Shown here: piece after piece, positions 33,231-42,431 of the stretch
Layout: every line of letters starts with the position of its first letter
Numbering within the stretch: the first letter of the stretch is position 1
NCBI GenBank assembly: GCA_038231255.1
Contig: JBBRLR010000001.1
Location: 1-64,000 of the forward strand
DNA length: 64,000 nucleotides
Direction: 5' to 3'
From: JALYUS01 sp038231255
GTDB lineage: Bacteria > Chloroflexota > Chloroflexia > Thermomicrobiales > JALYUS01
The notes under the pieces: generated by a model
What the model was told of the DNA's origin: nothing
Database searches by the model: none
What the model saw: only the letters and a program-made list of their open reading frames with translations
Position numbers and translations under genes: made by a program

Positions 33231-34370
33231 TTGCACGATGCCTCGCGACCCGTCCGCCTCGGTGTGATCGGCACCGGACTGGCGGTCGAGCAACTGCACT
33301 GGCCCGCGCTTACGCGGATGCCGGAGCGCTTCATCATCGCCGCCTTCGCGAACCACTCCCGCCCCAAAGCGGAACATTTCGCCGCCTATACGGGCGCTTC
33401 GATGACTGACTATCACGCGGACTACCACGATCTCCTGCGGCGCGACGATGTCGAGGCGGTGCTGATTTCCCTGCCGATCCCACTCAATTACGCGGTGACG
33501 CGCGATTGTTTGTTAGCGGGCAAAGACGTCATCTGCGAAAAGCCGGCGGGGGCCGACGAGGCCGAAGGGCGCGCCTTTCTGGCGCTCGAAACCGAGTTCC
33601 CGGAACGCACCGTGCTGATCGCGGAGAACTGCTTTTATCGCGACGATCTCCGGCTCGCCCGCTCACTGCTCGACGCCCACGCCATCGGTCGCGTCCATCT
33701 GATGACCTGGCGGATGGTTAACCAACTGGTGCCGCAACCGGGCCGGTTTTCCAGCACGCCATGGCGGCATCACCCGGCCTACCGGGGCGGTGCGCACCTC
33801 GATGGCGGCGTCCACCACACCGCACAGATGCGGATGCTTTGCGGCGATGTGCGGCGGGTGCATGGCGCGATCCAATCCGCGAACAGCACGGTGGACGCCC
33901 CCTCCGACCTGACGCTGAACCTCGAATTCGCGGAGGGCGCAATCGGCAACTACACCGCCTGCTACCCCGAAATTCCCGTGCCGCCCGAATCGAACGAGAT
34001 GCGGCTCTATGGCACGGACGGCGTGATGACGCTCGGCGGGCAGGCGAGTAGCCGTCAGGTCGCGATCTACCGCCCGGATGGTACGGTCGAGGAGCGCCGT
34101 TTCGAGCAGATTGACAGCGGCTACTTCGGCGAATTCCTCAACTTCTACGAAGCGATTGTACATGGCGCTCCGGTCGTCGCCACGATTGCGCAGAGTTTCC
34201 ACAACATGCTAATCGTCCTGCGCGGCCTCGACGCCGCTGAGCAAAAGCGGGTCTTCGACCTCGATCCGGCAACCACCGTGCCGCTCTGGCGACCGCACGG
34301 CGCGGCGGGCCTTTTCGACGGACTACCCGGCCACGCCACGACCGAGACCCGGCCGTGGACGAGTGCGTAA
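33231..34370 (+). CDS. Gfo/Idh/MocA family NAD(P)-dependent oxidoreductase
   Basis: 379 residues from a TTG start at 33231 with AGGAAAGG about 9 bases upstream; the longer upstream frame is a shadow of the preceding gene. The Rossmann motif is LGVIGTGLAVEQLH, followed by the EKP catalytic Lys motif CEKPAG, and the C-terminal domain has GGAHLDGGVHH, which carries the His of the substrate site. The family oxidises sugars or inositols. The substrate cannot be told. The gene is followed, after 81 bases, by DedA paralogue 2. Confidence 0.9.
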   Translation: MHDASRPVRLGVIGTGLAVEQLHWPALTRMPERFIIAAFANHSRPKAEHFAAYTGASMTDYHADYHDLLRRDDVEAVLISLPIPLNYAVTRDCLLAGKDVICEKPAGADEAEGRAFLALETEFPERTVLIAENCFYRDDLRLARSLLDAHAIGRVHLMTWRMVNQLVPQPGRFSSTPWRHHPAYRGGAHLDGGVHHTAQMRMLCGDVRRVHGAIQSANSTVDAPSDLTLNLEFAEGAIGNYTACYPEIPVPPESNEMRLYGTDGVMTLGGQASSRQVAIYRPDGTVEERRFEQIDSGYFGEFLNFYEAIVHGAPVVATIAQSFHNMLIVLRGLDAAEQKRVFDLDPATTVPLWRPHGAAGLFDGLPGHATTETRPWTSA

Positions 34371-34451
34371 CGAGGCGGCAATGATCCTGCATACACGCCC
34401 CAGAACGCCGCGCCCCGCGAGGACGGTGCGGCGGCGCGAGGAGGCATTGCA

Positions 34452-35564
34452 GTGATTGTGTTGGGAGTGGCCCTGAGCCACACATTCCATTATCTGCTCA
34501 CCACGCATCCGCTCCTGGTGATCGCGACGCTGATCTTTGTCGAGGAAGTGGGCGTGCCCAGCCCCGTGCCCGGCGATCTGATGATGTTGCTCGCCGGGGT
34601 CGAAGTCGCGCAGCACCGGCAGCACCTTTGGGTCGTTCTACTGGTGATGGAACTCGCAACGATTGCCGGGGCGAGCAGCCTGTTCGGCCTATCCCGGCGC
34701 GTCGGTCGCCCATTCGTCGTGCGCTATGGTCATTTCATCCATCTGACGCCGGGGCGGCTGAGCAGGGTGGAAACGACGATCCAGCGGCACGGCGCATGGT
34801 CCGTAGTGGCGGGGCGGCTGATTCCCGGCCTACGCATCATCACACCGATCGCTGTCGGCGTGCTCGGCGAGCCGTTCGTCATCTTCTTGCCCGCCCTCGC
34901 CCTCGGCGGCTTCGTCTACGTTCTCGTCATCACGCTCGTCGGCGTTTTTGTTGGCCCCGCCGCGCTCGATGCCTTCGAGCGGATCTCGCTGCCCATCGCC
35001 GCGCTCTGTTCGTTCGCCGCCCTTGGCGTGCTCCTCTTCGTTGCGCGGAAGGCGCGGGGCGAGTTGCGTGAGGAGCGGGGGCTTTTCCTCGGCGTGATCG
35101 CGGGCATCGCGGCGCTGCTCGCCACGAACGGCATGGTCGGCCTGCTCCGCTTCGCCTTTCGCCTGTTCGGTGGCGCAAGCGTCCTCGCATCAACCGCAGT
35201 CGGCAGTGGCTGGCGGTTGCTGCTCGGCTGGCCCATCTTCTTGCTCATCGCGAGCATGATCGGCGCGGTGTACCACGCCTTCGACCTGCATCGCTGGCCG
35301 CGGTTCGCGCGCGTCGCACTGCTTTCCTTGCCGCCGCTGGTAATCATTGCACTTGTGCTCGATCCGCTCCTTGAAGGGCGCGGCCCCGGCTTGATGCGCC
35401 GACGTGACGAGGTGCTGCTCGCCGTGGAGATCGTGCGCTGGCTGGCGTTCGGCCTCGCTCTCAATGCGCTGATGCCGGAAATCGCTCCGCACGATCCTGC
35501 GGAGCGCGAGCAGTCGCCGCTCCAATCTACCTCGCCGACACCCTCCACCGAGCAAGTCCGGTAG
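34452..35564 (+). CDS. DedA/VTT-domain membrane protein with C-terminal membrane extension (paralogue 2)
   Basis: 370 residues from GTG with GAGGAGG 8 bases before it. Its sequence runs parallel to the gene at 23342: EEVGVPSPVPGDLMMLLAGV, then AGRLIPGLRIITPIAVG, and the same C-terminal extension with GSGWRLLLGWPIFLLIAS and YHAFDLHRWP. The two are clearly recent or selected paralogues sharing an extension not found in typical DedA proteins. Likely an inner-membrane lipid transporter or scramblase. REP-like repeat C1 follows the stop. Confidence 0.85.
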   Translation: MIVLGVALSHTFHYLLTTHPLLVIATLIFVEEVGVPSPVPGDLMMLLAGVEVAQHRQHLWVVLLVMELATIAGASSLFGLSRRVGRPFVVRYGHFIHLTPGRLSRVETTIQRHGAWSVVAGRLIPGLRIITPIAVGVLGEPFVIFLPALALGGFVYVLVITLVGVFVGPAALDAFERISLPIAALCSFAALGVLLFVARKARGELREERGLFLGVIAGIAALLATNGMVGLLRFAFRLFGGASVLASTAVGSGWRLLLGWPIFLLIASMIGAVYHAFDLHRWPRFARVALLSLPPLVIIALVLDPLLEGRGPGLMRRRDEVLLAVEIVRWLAFGLALNALMPEIAPHDPAEREQSPLQSTSPTPSTEQVR

Positions 35565-35629
35565 CGTAGGCTTCAGCCTACGTGATAAACCTCAGGGGAG
35601 AAATCGCAGGCTGCAGCCTACGTTACCGG
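35558..35629. repeat. Family C (REPIN-like) repeat, copy C1
   Basis: Two inverted REP units, GTAG-CGTAGGCTTCAGCCTACG and the complement of GTAACGTAGGCTGCAGCC, separated by about 25 bases. It starts within the last codons of the DedA gene. Confidence 0.8.
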
Positions 35630-35654
35630 GGACTACAGGCACGACGAACAACGC

Positions 35655-37391
35655 TCAGATGATGACGATCAACTGTTGCGTCTCGGTGAATGTGCCATCG
35701 CCCTGCGCGAGCGCCTTGATGGTGATGGTGTGCGGCCCGTCGCTCATGTCTTTCAGCGGGACCATGCCGACAAAGCCGGAATGCAAATACGCTGCGCCAC
35801 CGAGACGGTCGGCGACATCGTTGCGACCGGAGCCGTATGCCGCCCACGTTCCCGGCTGGCCGTCTACCCCGATCAGCACGCCGCGCACCGGGCCGCTGCG
35901 CACCGGGTCAACGGACCACCCGACCACCGCGATCGCATCGCTCGGATAATCGTGCCGAGTAACGACAATGAATGCGTCCATCGCTGGCGGCTGCTGGCCG
36001 ATCAGGTCAATCGCGACGAGCGCGCGCCCTTTGGCAGGCACGCCGTTTGTCGGCGGCACCTCCATGGGTCTCGCCATTCCCGCCGCGACAGGCACGCCGA
36101 CAACGGCGAGCGCGAGCGCGCCAGCCACCGCGATGCGCCACCGCCAGGCGATGCGCGATGGCGCGCGACGCGCCACAATTCGGCCGACATCCCGGGCGGT
36201 ATGCCGATCCCAGAACGCGACAATCGCGCGCCGACAAGGCACCTCGACCACTGCCCAGCCAACGTACGCCGCGAGTAGGACGATTGCCCCGTAGCCGAGA
36301 TACAGCAGCCATGGGGGGAGCGCCACGAAGGGGCCGGGGTGCATGACGTAGAAATGGCAGACGATCAGGTGGAGCAAATAGAGCGAGAAACTGATCTCGC
36401 CGAGGAGCACGAGCGGTCGGCGGGAAAGGAGTCGCGCTATCCAGCCCCACTCGCACGCCATCACACAGATCAGCGCGGCGAACGGCAGGCAAACAAAGCC
36501 GCTCGACGCGAGCCACGCCTCGCCCCCCGGCCCGATGATTCCCAACTGGCCCGCGCGATGCGCCCACGCCCCGCTCTGGAACATGACCGCGAAGGTTGCG
36601 GCGAGGATCGCCACTTCGAGCGCGGTGCCAACCCAACGGCCGCAGCGAACGCGCGGGCGGAGATACCGCCACAGGTGCGCGGTCGCGACGCCGACGACGA
36701 ACTCCCACAAGCGCGCCGGGGGGAAGAAATACACGACATCCGGCGGCGCCGCCCCACGCGGGAGATGCGGCAGCCAGTGGTTCGCGACGAAGATTGACCC
36801 ACAGACGAGCAGGAACGACGCAGCCAATTTGACACGCCATGTCCGCCGCCAGCGCCAGAGCAGGAGTGGAAAGCAGAGGTAAAAAAAGAACTCGACCGAT
36901 AAACTCCACGACACGCCGTTGAATGCCGTCTGCACTCGGTAGACGGGTACCCACGCCTGGAGCAGTAAGAGCGTCAGCAGCCCCGCGCCGTGCGTGCCGC
37001 GCGACACGGAGTCGCGATACCACGCGGGCAAGACCAGAATATAGAGGGCGAACGCGACGACATGCAGCGGCACGATCCGCGCGAGCCGCGCCACGAGGAA
37101 GCGCCACACGCCGCGCATATCGAGCGACGGATAGGCATACGTCAGGATAAAGCCGGAAAGCACGAAGAAGAAGCAGACACCCTGCGTGAGTGTGAACCGC
37201 GCGAGCAGCGCGATCGCGCCGAAATAGCCTTGCGCGTGCAACATGACAATCATCGCAGCGGCGAAGAAACGGAGCGACGTGAGGGCGTGCAGCTTCGGGA
37301 TCGTGAATGTCGCGTCCGCCTGGCGAATCGCGGGCGACTGTGCGGTAACGGGCGGCGAGTCGGCCACGGGTGCAACAACGGTACTGGTCAT
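35655..37391 (-). CDS. Acyltransferase 3 (OafA-like) membrane protein with a C-terminal extracytoplasmic beta domain
   Basis: 578 residues from the ATG at 37391 with AAGGAG 5 bases upstream. The N-terminal 420 residues contain ten or more hydrophobic segments and the family motif HALTSLRFFAAAMIVMLHA, where the His is the catalytic position. Further markers are FFFVLSGFIL and SWSLSVEFFFYL. It should O-acetylate cell-surface glycans. After a final membrane anchor (WRIAVAGALALAVVGVPVA) about 130 residues follow that form a beta-sandwich-like region (AVVGWSVDPVRSGPVRGV, HTITIKALAQG), which is not part of standard OafA. It is isolated between two repeat elements. Confidence 0.85.
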   Translation of the reverse strand: MTSTVVAPVADSPPVTAQSPAIRQADATFTIPKLHALTSLRFFAAAMIVMLHAQGYFGAIALLARFTLTQGVCFFFVLSGFILTYAYPSLDMRGVWRFLVARLARIVPLHVVAFALYILVLPAWYRDSVSRGTHGAGLLTLLLLQAWVPVYRVQTAFNGVSWSLSVEFFFYLCFPLLLWRWRRTWRVKLAASFLLVCGSIFVANHWLPHLPRGAAPPDVVYFFPPARLWEFVVGVATAHLWRYLRPRVRCGRWVGTALEVAILAATFAVMFQSGAWAHRAGQLGIIGPGGEAWLASSGFVCLPFAALICVMACEWGWIARLLSRRPLVLLGEISFSLYLLHLIVCHFYVMHPGPFVALPPWLLYLGYGAIVLLAAYVGWAVVEVPCRRAIVAFWDRHTARDVGRIVARRAPSRIAWRWRIAVAGALALAVVGVPVAAGMARPMEVPPTNGVPAKGRALVAIDLIGQQPPAMDAFIVVTRHDYPSDAIAVVGWSVDPVRSGPVRGVLIGVDGQPGTWAAYGSGRNDVADRLGGAAYLHSGFVGMVPLKDMSDGPHTITIKALAQGDGTFTETQQLIVII

Positions 37392-37479
37392 CAACGCTCC
37401 TTGAGTCCCCACGCGCCGCACCGCTTCGCAGCCTAGCGGGAACCGTCGGTTCGGTCAAGGGCGGGCCTTCTTGAAAGGA

Positions 37480-37610
37480 CCTAACCCCCGGCCCCTTCCC
37501 GCGAGGAAGGGGTGACTCTCTGCAACATCGAGATGTTCCCGTAACGCCCCGGTCTCAAGAAGACTCACTCCCCTTCCCACGCCGAGGGACGGAAGGGGCC
37601 GGGGGTTAGG
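37480..37610. repeat. Family A long inverted repeat, copy A3
   Basis: The left arm 37480-37512 is identical to the A2 left arm (CCTAACCCCCGGCCCC...). The right arm ends GGGGCCGGGGGTTAGG. The centre starts GTGACTC and matches A2 in part. Nothing else is visible between the acyltransferase start and the sigma-factor gene apart from this element. Confidence 0.88.
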
Positions 37611-37758
37611 TTCCCCCAATCCAACTGTCCGAAAGGTCAGGATTGAAACTGTCCTGACGGCGACGCGCAACCTGTACCGATAGTCGAAGTAGGGCGCTGG
37701 CGGCTTCGCCATACTAGCAATAGATACAGTAGCGAATTCCGTTATGGGGAGGTCGAGG

Positions 37759-38331
37759 GTGGAAGCCATCGTTACGTCCACGCACGAGATGGTCTGGGTC
37801 GAGCGGGCGCGTCACGGGGACATCGTGGCATTCGAGTCGCTGCTGCGCCGCTACGAGCGGCAGATTTACGGGTTCACCTATCGGATGATGGGCGGCAATG
37901 CTGCCGATGCCGACGATCTGACGCAGGAAACATTTATCAAGGCGTACCGTGCCCTCCCGCGCACAGCGGATGTCCTGCATGTCTCTGCATGGCTGCATCG
38001 GATCGCTGCGAACAGTTGCCGCGACGAACTGCGACGCAGGAAGCGGAATCGTTGCCAGGCATGGGACCCGATTCTGCACGAGCCGGTCGCGCGGGATGGC
38101 CCGGAAGAAAACCCGGAAGCGCTGATGATCCAGAGGGAAGCGGACGAACAGGTACAGGCCGTGCTCAATCGGATGAAGCCGCGCAACAAGCAGGCGCTCG
38201 CGTTACGCGAATACCTCGGCATGTCGTGCGAGGAAATCGGCGCGGTGATGGGCATCTCACACAAAGCGGTGAAGTCCACGCTCTTCCGCGCACGCGAAGA
38301 GTTCCGCTGCGTGGCGGCAACGATGTGCTAA
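37759..38331 (+). CDS. RNA polymerase sigma factor, ECF family
   Basis: 190 residues from the GTG at 37759, which has GGGGAGG 5 bases upstream; an in-frame ATG at 37744 without a ribosome site is the alternative. Region 2 is seen as LLRRYERQIYGFTYRMMGGNAADADDLTQETFIKAY, and the region 2/4 linker includes AWLHRIAANSCRDELRRRKR. Region 4 is LGMSCEEIGAVMGISHKAVKSTLFRAREEF. There is no anti-sigma factor gene next to it and no signal of a C-terminal extension, so the regulon and trigger are unknown. Confidence 0.9.
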   Translation: MEAIVTSTHEMVWVERARHGDIVAFESLLRRYERQIYGFTYRMMGGNAADADDLTQETFIKAYRALPRTADVLHVSAWLHRIAANSCRDELRRRKRNRCQAWDPILHEPVARDGPEENPEALMIQREADEQVQAVLNRMKPRNKQALALREYLGMSCEEIGAVMGISHKAVKSTLFRAREEFRCVAATMC

Positions 38332-38340
38332 TATCTGCTT

Positions 38341-38438
38341 GGTGGCACAGGTTTTATGAACATTAATAACTGAATCGGGCAATCGGGTGGCACAGGTTTT
38401 CAACCTGCTGGCTTCACAGGTTGAAAACCTGTGCCACC
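38341..38438. repeat. Family C repeat, copy C6 (GGTGGCACAGG type)
   Basis: A full pair (38386-38438) of inverted GGTGGCACAGGTTTTCAACC units plus a solo half-unit at 38341-38354. It differs in core from the GTAG type but shares the head-plus-palindrome build. Confidence 0.75.
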
Positions 38439-38533
38439 GGGTCATTACCGACTGAAACCCGCCGCTACCGATACATCGTCGGCTCACGCACAACGGCGAT
38501 CCTCGCCCCGAAAAACTCGATAGCCTTAACCCC

Positions 38534-38562
38534 TTGACAAATGTCCGAACACTCTGTATATT
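38534..38562 (+). promoter_or_regulatory. Strong sigma-70-type promoter with no clear gene downstream
   Basis: TTGACA, exactly 17 bases, then TATATT: 11 of 12 matches to consensus. It points right. The only start codons directly downstream open a 28-codon frame (ATG 38581 to TAA about 38667) that I do not recognise, after which repeat B5 and the 3' end of ridA on the opposite strand follow. In the 38332-38777 gap this promoter and the repeats are all that is seen. Confidence 0.65.
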
Positions 38563-38677
38563 CATGAGTGTGAGGTCCCGATGACCGAAGCAACCAGCCG
38601 GATTCTTAAGCCGCAAGGCCACAGAGTTTGGAAATGGTGCAGAGGCTGCCGGGGTCTCACACTTTAACGCCCGAGAT

Positions 38678-38777
38678 AAATCGAACTGCCAAGAACGCCG
38701 AGAGGAGAAGAGAGGAAATATGCAGGGAATCCCCTCCTTCTTTCTCTTTCCCTCTTGGCGGCTTGGCGGTTCGATTT
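38678..38777. repeat. Family B inverted repeat, copy B5 (divergent)
   Basis: Left arm AAATCGAACTGCCAAGAACG, right arm CTTGGCGGCTTGGCGGTTCG. It lies immediately beyond the ridA stop codon. Confidence 0.75.
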
Positions 38778-39164
38778 TCAGATCACAGCGGTCGCTTCGA
38801 TTTCGACTTTCGCACGGTCTTCGAGGAGCGCTGCTACCTGCACGAGGGTCATCGCTGGATAGTGCACGCCGATTACCTCGCGGTAGACGCGCCCAATCTC
38901 CGTAAGCGACGCGCGGTATGCCAGTTTGTCCGTGATGTACCACGTCATCCGCGCGATCCGATCCGGCGTCGCGCCCGCTTCGGCGAGCACCGCGACGACG
39001 TTCAGGAGCGCCTGCCGCACCTGCCCGACGAAGTCATCCGTTTCGAATTCGCCGCGCGCATCCCAGCCGATCTGACCGGCAACGAAGACGATCCGCCCTT
39101 CCGCGACGATTCCATTGGCATAGCCGCGCGGTTGCGGCCAATCGGGTGGTTGCAACGATTCCAA
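38778..39164 (-). CDS. ridA: RidA/YjgF family enamine/imine deaminase
   Basis: 128 residues. It matches the RidA fold: GIVAEGRIVFVAGQIGWDARGEF, then VRQALLNVVAVLAEAGATPDRIARMTWYITD and the C-terminal AMTLVQVAALLEDRAKVEIEATA. The catalytic Arg normally found about 105 residues in is in the region LEDRAKVEIEA. RidA proteins hydrolyse reactive 2-aminoacrylate-like enamines or imines. Members are often found near tryptophan/anthranilate and related aromatic degradation genes, which is suggestive here because the anthranilate-type cluster begins 600 bases away on the opposite strand. Confidence 0.85.
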   Translation of the reverse strand: MESLQPPDWPQPRGYANGIVAEGRIVFVAGQIGWDARGEFETDDFVGQVRQALLNVVAVLAEAGATPDRIARMTWYITDKLAYRASLTEIGRVYREVIGVHYPAMTLVQVAALLEDRAKVEIEATAVI

Positions 39165-39219
39165 GACGCCCTCTCGATTCGCGGTGAGATTACGTTTGTT
39201 CTTTCATCATCGGGCAGTA

Positions 39220-39477
39220 TTATCCACGGTGGAAGCGGTGCGACCACCAGCTATGTATCCGCTCGCCGAGCGAAGTACTCGTCCCTTCGCGGGCGCGGCG
39301 GGTGGCATCCTTCCGCTCTTTCGCTGCCTCCGCAGCCGTCGCTTCCCCACGCACCGCCTCCTCATCGCCCGTGTAATGATCCTGCGCGCGGTTGCGGGCG
39401 CGTTCGAGCATGCGGTTGGGGCCAGCGAGGTCAACCCGATCATCGCCGCGTAACGAGCCGGGGCCTTGATTGTACAT
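39220..39477 (-). CDS. Small, highly charged hypothetical protein
   Basis: 85 residues from the ATG at 39477 with GGAAGGAG 6 bases upstream, a strong ribosome site. Composition is rich in Arg, Asp, Glu and Ala (ERARNRAQDHYTGDEEAVRGEA), without hydrophobic core, so it is probably largely helical or disordered. The C-terminus has GERIHSWWSHRFH. Family not recognised. It is 55 bases upstream of ridA on the same strand, so both may share a transcript. The 39478-39771 gap contains no gene I can support. Confidence 0.6.
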   Translation of the reverse strand: MYNQGPGSLRGDDRVDLAGPNRMLERARNRAQDHYTGDEEAVRGEATAAEAAKERKDATRRAREGTSTSLGERIHSWWSHRFHRG

Positions 39478-39771
39478 GGAATACTCCTTCCGACATGCCG
39501 ACCGAACCTGACGTCGTCGCGATGCCGAATGGGGGTGACCGTCCCTCAGTGCGATTCCGAGCGTACGGGCCGTACCCGGGAGATACCTTGGTGGGAGGTA
39601 TGCATGTCACTATACCATGCGCGTCCACTCGTTGCAGTCGAGGAGCACGCAGAAGAATCCTGCCGCGTCAGATGTCAGAACGAGTGCTTGACAAATCCGC
39701 GAACTGACGGACACTCACGCCATCGGGCAAGCAGATACCTCAGCGCGCCGACGCGGCAGGAGGGACGGGCG

Positions 39772-41418
39772 ATGGCAGTGCAGTTCGGGCCAACCGGTCA
39801 TGTAGACACCTTCGCGCGCGACAATCTCCCGCCGCCCGCCGACTGGCCCGATTTCCCGTCGCCGCTCTCCTATCCCACGCAACTGAACTGCGCGGTCGAA
39901 CTGCTTGATGCGACCGCGAACGGCCCGCACGGCGACCAACCAGCCCTCCACTTCGCGGGGCGGACGATCACCTATCGTGCCCTGCTGGCGGAGGCGAGCC
40001 GCATCGCGCATGTGCTCGTCGAGGACCTTGGTGTCGTTTCCGGGAACCGCATCCTGCTGCGCGGCCCGAACAACCCAACGATGGTCGCCGCCTGGTTCGC
40101 CGTCCTCAAAGCGGGCGCAATTGCCGTCACGACGATGCCATTGCTGCGCACGCGGGAACTGACCGACGTGATGACGAAGGCACGCGTCACCGTTGCCCTG
40201 TGCGACGGGCGATTCGCGGACGAGATGCACGCGGCGACTGCGCAGGTGCGCGACAGCGATGCGGGCCTCGACCCGCGCGTCTGCCTATTCCACGCCGGAG
40301 ATCATTCCGACACGCTGGAAGCAATGAGTGCGGGCAAACCGGAAGCCTTCGCGAATGTCATGACCGCGAGCGACGATGTGGCATTGATTGCCTTCACCTC
40401 CGGCTCGACGGGCCGGGCGAAGGGGACGATGCATTTCCATCGGGATGTCCTGGCGATCTGCGATTGCTTCTCCCGGCACGTCCTCCAGCCGACGGCGGAC
40501 GATGTCTTCTGCGGCACGCCACCGCTCGGTTTCACCTTCGCGCTCGGTGGCCTCGTCCTTTTCCCCTTCCGCGTCGGCGCATCCTCCGTGCTGATCGAGC
40601 AGCCAAGCCCGGACGGCCTGCTCGACGCGATCCAGCACTGCCGCGTCACCGTCCTCTTCACCGCGCCAACAATGTACCGCCGACTGACGGGCATCATCGA
40701 GACCGGTGATTACGATATCTCGTCGCTACGGAAATGCGTCTCGGCGGGCGAGACATTGCCGCTGCCGACCTATGAGGCGTGGCTGACGGCGACGGGCATC
40801 AAACTAATTGACGGCATCGGCGCGACGGAGATGCTGCACATCTTCATCTCCGCCGCCGGCGACGATATCCGCCCCGGCGCGACCGGTAAGCCCGTCCTTG
40901 GCTACGAGGCGCGCGTCGTGGACGACGACGGCCACCCCCTGCCGCCCGGCAGTCTCGGTCGCCTGGCGGTGCGTGGCCCGACAGGTTGTCGCTATTTGGC
41001 CGACCCCGACCGGCAGCGCATCTACGTCCAGAATGGCTGGAACCTCACCGGCGATGTCTATCTGATGGACAACGAGGGCTATTTTTACTATCAGGCCCGC
41101 GCGGACGACATGATTATTTCGTCCGGCTACAACATCGCCGGGCCGGAGGTCGAGAATGTCCTGCGGGAGCATCCGAAGGTGCAGGAGTGCGCTGTCGTCG
41201 GCCTCCCCGATGCGGCGCGCGGCCATATCGTCGCCGCCTTCATCGTGCTGCGCGACTCGGCGGATGCGACACCGGAGATGATCACCGCGCTGCAAGACTT
41301 CGTCAAGACGGAAATCGCTCCGTACAAATACCCACGCGCCATCGAGTTCGTCACCGTCCTGCCGTACACCGAAACCGGCAAACTCCAACGCTTCCGCCTC
41401 CGCCAATCCGGGGGATGA
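39772..41418 (+). CDS. Aryl-CoA ligase, probably 2-aminobenzoate (anthranilate)/benzoate-CoA ligase
   Basis: 548 residues from the ATG at 39772 with AGGAGGG 8 bases before it. Adenylate-forming family: A3 loop FTSGSTGRAKGTM, then DGIGATEM, WNLTGDVY, RADDMIISSGYNIAGPEVE and the catalytic Lys in TETGKLQRFRL. It activates an aromatic acid with ATP and CoA. The N-terminal block and length are closest to benzoate- and 2-aminobenzoate-CoA ligases. The genes downstream (fused monooxygenase/reductase and enoyl-CoA hydratase) make 2-aminobenzoate the likely substrate, an inference from context. Confidence 0.88.
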   Translation: MAVQFGPTGHVDTFARDNLPPPADWPDFPSPLSYPTQLNCAVELLDATANGPHGDQPALHFAGRTITYRALLAEASRIAHVLVEDLGVVSGNRILLRGPNNPTMVAAWFAVLKAGAIAVTTMPLLRTRELTDVMTKARVTVALCDGRFADEMHAATAQVRDSDAGLDPRVCLFHAGDHSDTLEAMSAGKPEAFANVMTASDDVALIAFTSGSTGRAKGTMHFHRDVLAICDCFSRHVLQPTADDVFCGTPPLGFTFALGGLVLFPFRVGASSVLIEQPSPDGLLDAIQHCRVTVLFTAPTMYRRLTGIIETGDYDISSLRKCVSAGETLPLPTYEAWLTATGIKLIDGIGATEMLHIFISAAGDDIRPGATGKPVLGYEARVVDDDGHPLPPGSLGRLAVRGPTGCRYLADPDRQRIYVQNGWNLTGDVYLMDNEGYFYYQARADDMIISSGYNIAGPEVENVLREHPKVQECAVVGLPDAARGHIVAAFIVLRDSADATPEMITALQDFVKTEIAPYKYPRAIEFVTVLPYTETGKLQRFRLRQSGG

Positions 41419-41563
41419 AACCGGGGAGGAGCGCAGAGGACGTAGAGAGCACAGAGAAGAATAAATTACGGAGAGAAGAAGTTTATATGTAGCGAGGCAA
41501 TGACCCACTCACTAATCTTTCCCCTCTCTGTGTCCTCTGCGCTCCTCCCCGGCTTCTGTTTCA
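41417..41563. repeat. Family B inverted repeat, copy B6
   Basis: Left arm GAAACCGGGGAGGAGCGCAG, right arm CTCTGCGCTCCTCCCCGGCT followed by TCTGTTTC. It starts at the stop codon of the CoA ligase and separates it from the LLM flavoprotein gene inside the aromatic cluster. Confidence 0.88.
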
Positions 41564-41588
41564 TTATTTCGTTAAGGAGTCGCGCGAA

Positions 41589-42431
41589 ATGGATATCGGG
41601 ATCGGGCTGCCGAATACGCTGAAGGGCGCGACGGGCGACCTCGTGCGCGAATGGGCGTGCGCGGCGGACCGGGGGCCATTCGCCAGCCTCGGCGTCTTTG
41701 ACCGGCTCGTCTACGACAGCTACGACGCGCTGACGACGCTCGCCGTCGCCGCCGGGCTGACGACGCGCATCCGCCTCGCGACGACCGTGATGATCGGGCC
41801 GGTGCAGAATGACGCATTGCTCGCCAAAGCCGCCGCGACCGTTGACGCGCTCTCGAATGGTCGGCTGACGCTCGGCCTCGCCCTCGGCGCGCGCAAGGAC
41901 GACTACGATGCCGCCGGGGTGGAATACCGCACGCGCGGTCGCCGCCTGAGCGAGCAACTCGCCGCGCTGCGGTCGCAGTGGGAGGACGAGCGGATTGGCC
42001 CGCGTCCGATCCAGCTCGGCGGTCCGGAACTGCTCGTCGGCGGCCTGAACGACAGCGCGTACGCTCGCGCCGCTCGCTACGCGGACGGCTACATCCACGG
42101 GGGCGGGCCGCCGCGCGCCTTCGTCCTCGCCGCCGACAAGGCCCGCGCCGCCTGGGCCGATGCGGGGCGACCAGGCCAGCCGCGCCTCTGGGCGATGGGC
42201 TACTACGCCCTCGGCGCGGAGGAAGCGGCAGCGGGCACGCGCTACCTGCTCGACTACTACGCCTTTACCGGCCCCTTCGCCGAACGGATCGCCGCTGGCT
42301 TACTCACCACACCACAGGCTATCGTCCAGTTCATCCGGGGCTACGCGGAGGCCGGCTGCGACCACCTCGTCCTTTTCCCGACCACTGCCCACCGCGACCA
42401 ACTCGACCGCTTTGCCGACGTTTTGGGATGA
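41589..42431 (+). CDS. LLM class flavin-dependent oxidoreductase
   Basis: 280 residues from the ATG at 41589. Luciferase-like TIM barrel: DIGIGLPNTLKGATG, then FASLGVFDRLVYDSYDAL, IRLATTVMIGPVQNDALLAK and LTLGLALGARKDDYDAAG. It is compact, as in many F420/FMN-dependent small monooxygenases or reductases. It lies between the CoA ligase and the fused monooxygenase, with a family B repeat on either side; whether it takes part in the same pathway (for example supplying reduced flavin) is inference. Confidence 0.85.
   Translation: MDIGIGLPNTLKGATGDLVREWACAADRGPFASLGVFDRLVYDSYDALTTLAVAAGLTTRIRLATTVMIGPVQNDALLAKAAATVDALSNGRLTLGLALGARKDDYDAAGVEYRTRGRRLSEQLAALRSQWEDERIGPRPIQLGGPELLVGGLNDSAYARAARYADGYIHGGGPPRAFVLAADKARAAWADAGRPGQPRLWAMGYYALGAEEAAAGTRYLLDYYAFTGPFAERIAAGLLTTPQAIVQFIRGYAEAGCDHLVLFPTTAHRDQLDRFADVLG

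Noticed and set aside
36007..37458. Second long minus-strand frame within the acyltransferase region
   Set aside because: Arg-rich low-complexity shadow of the acyltransferase; it has no hydrophobic pattern or motif.
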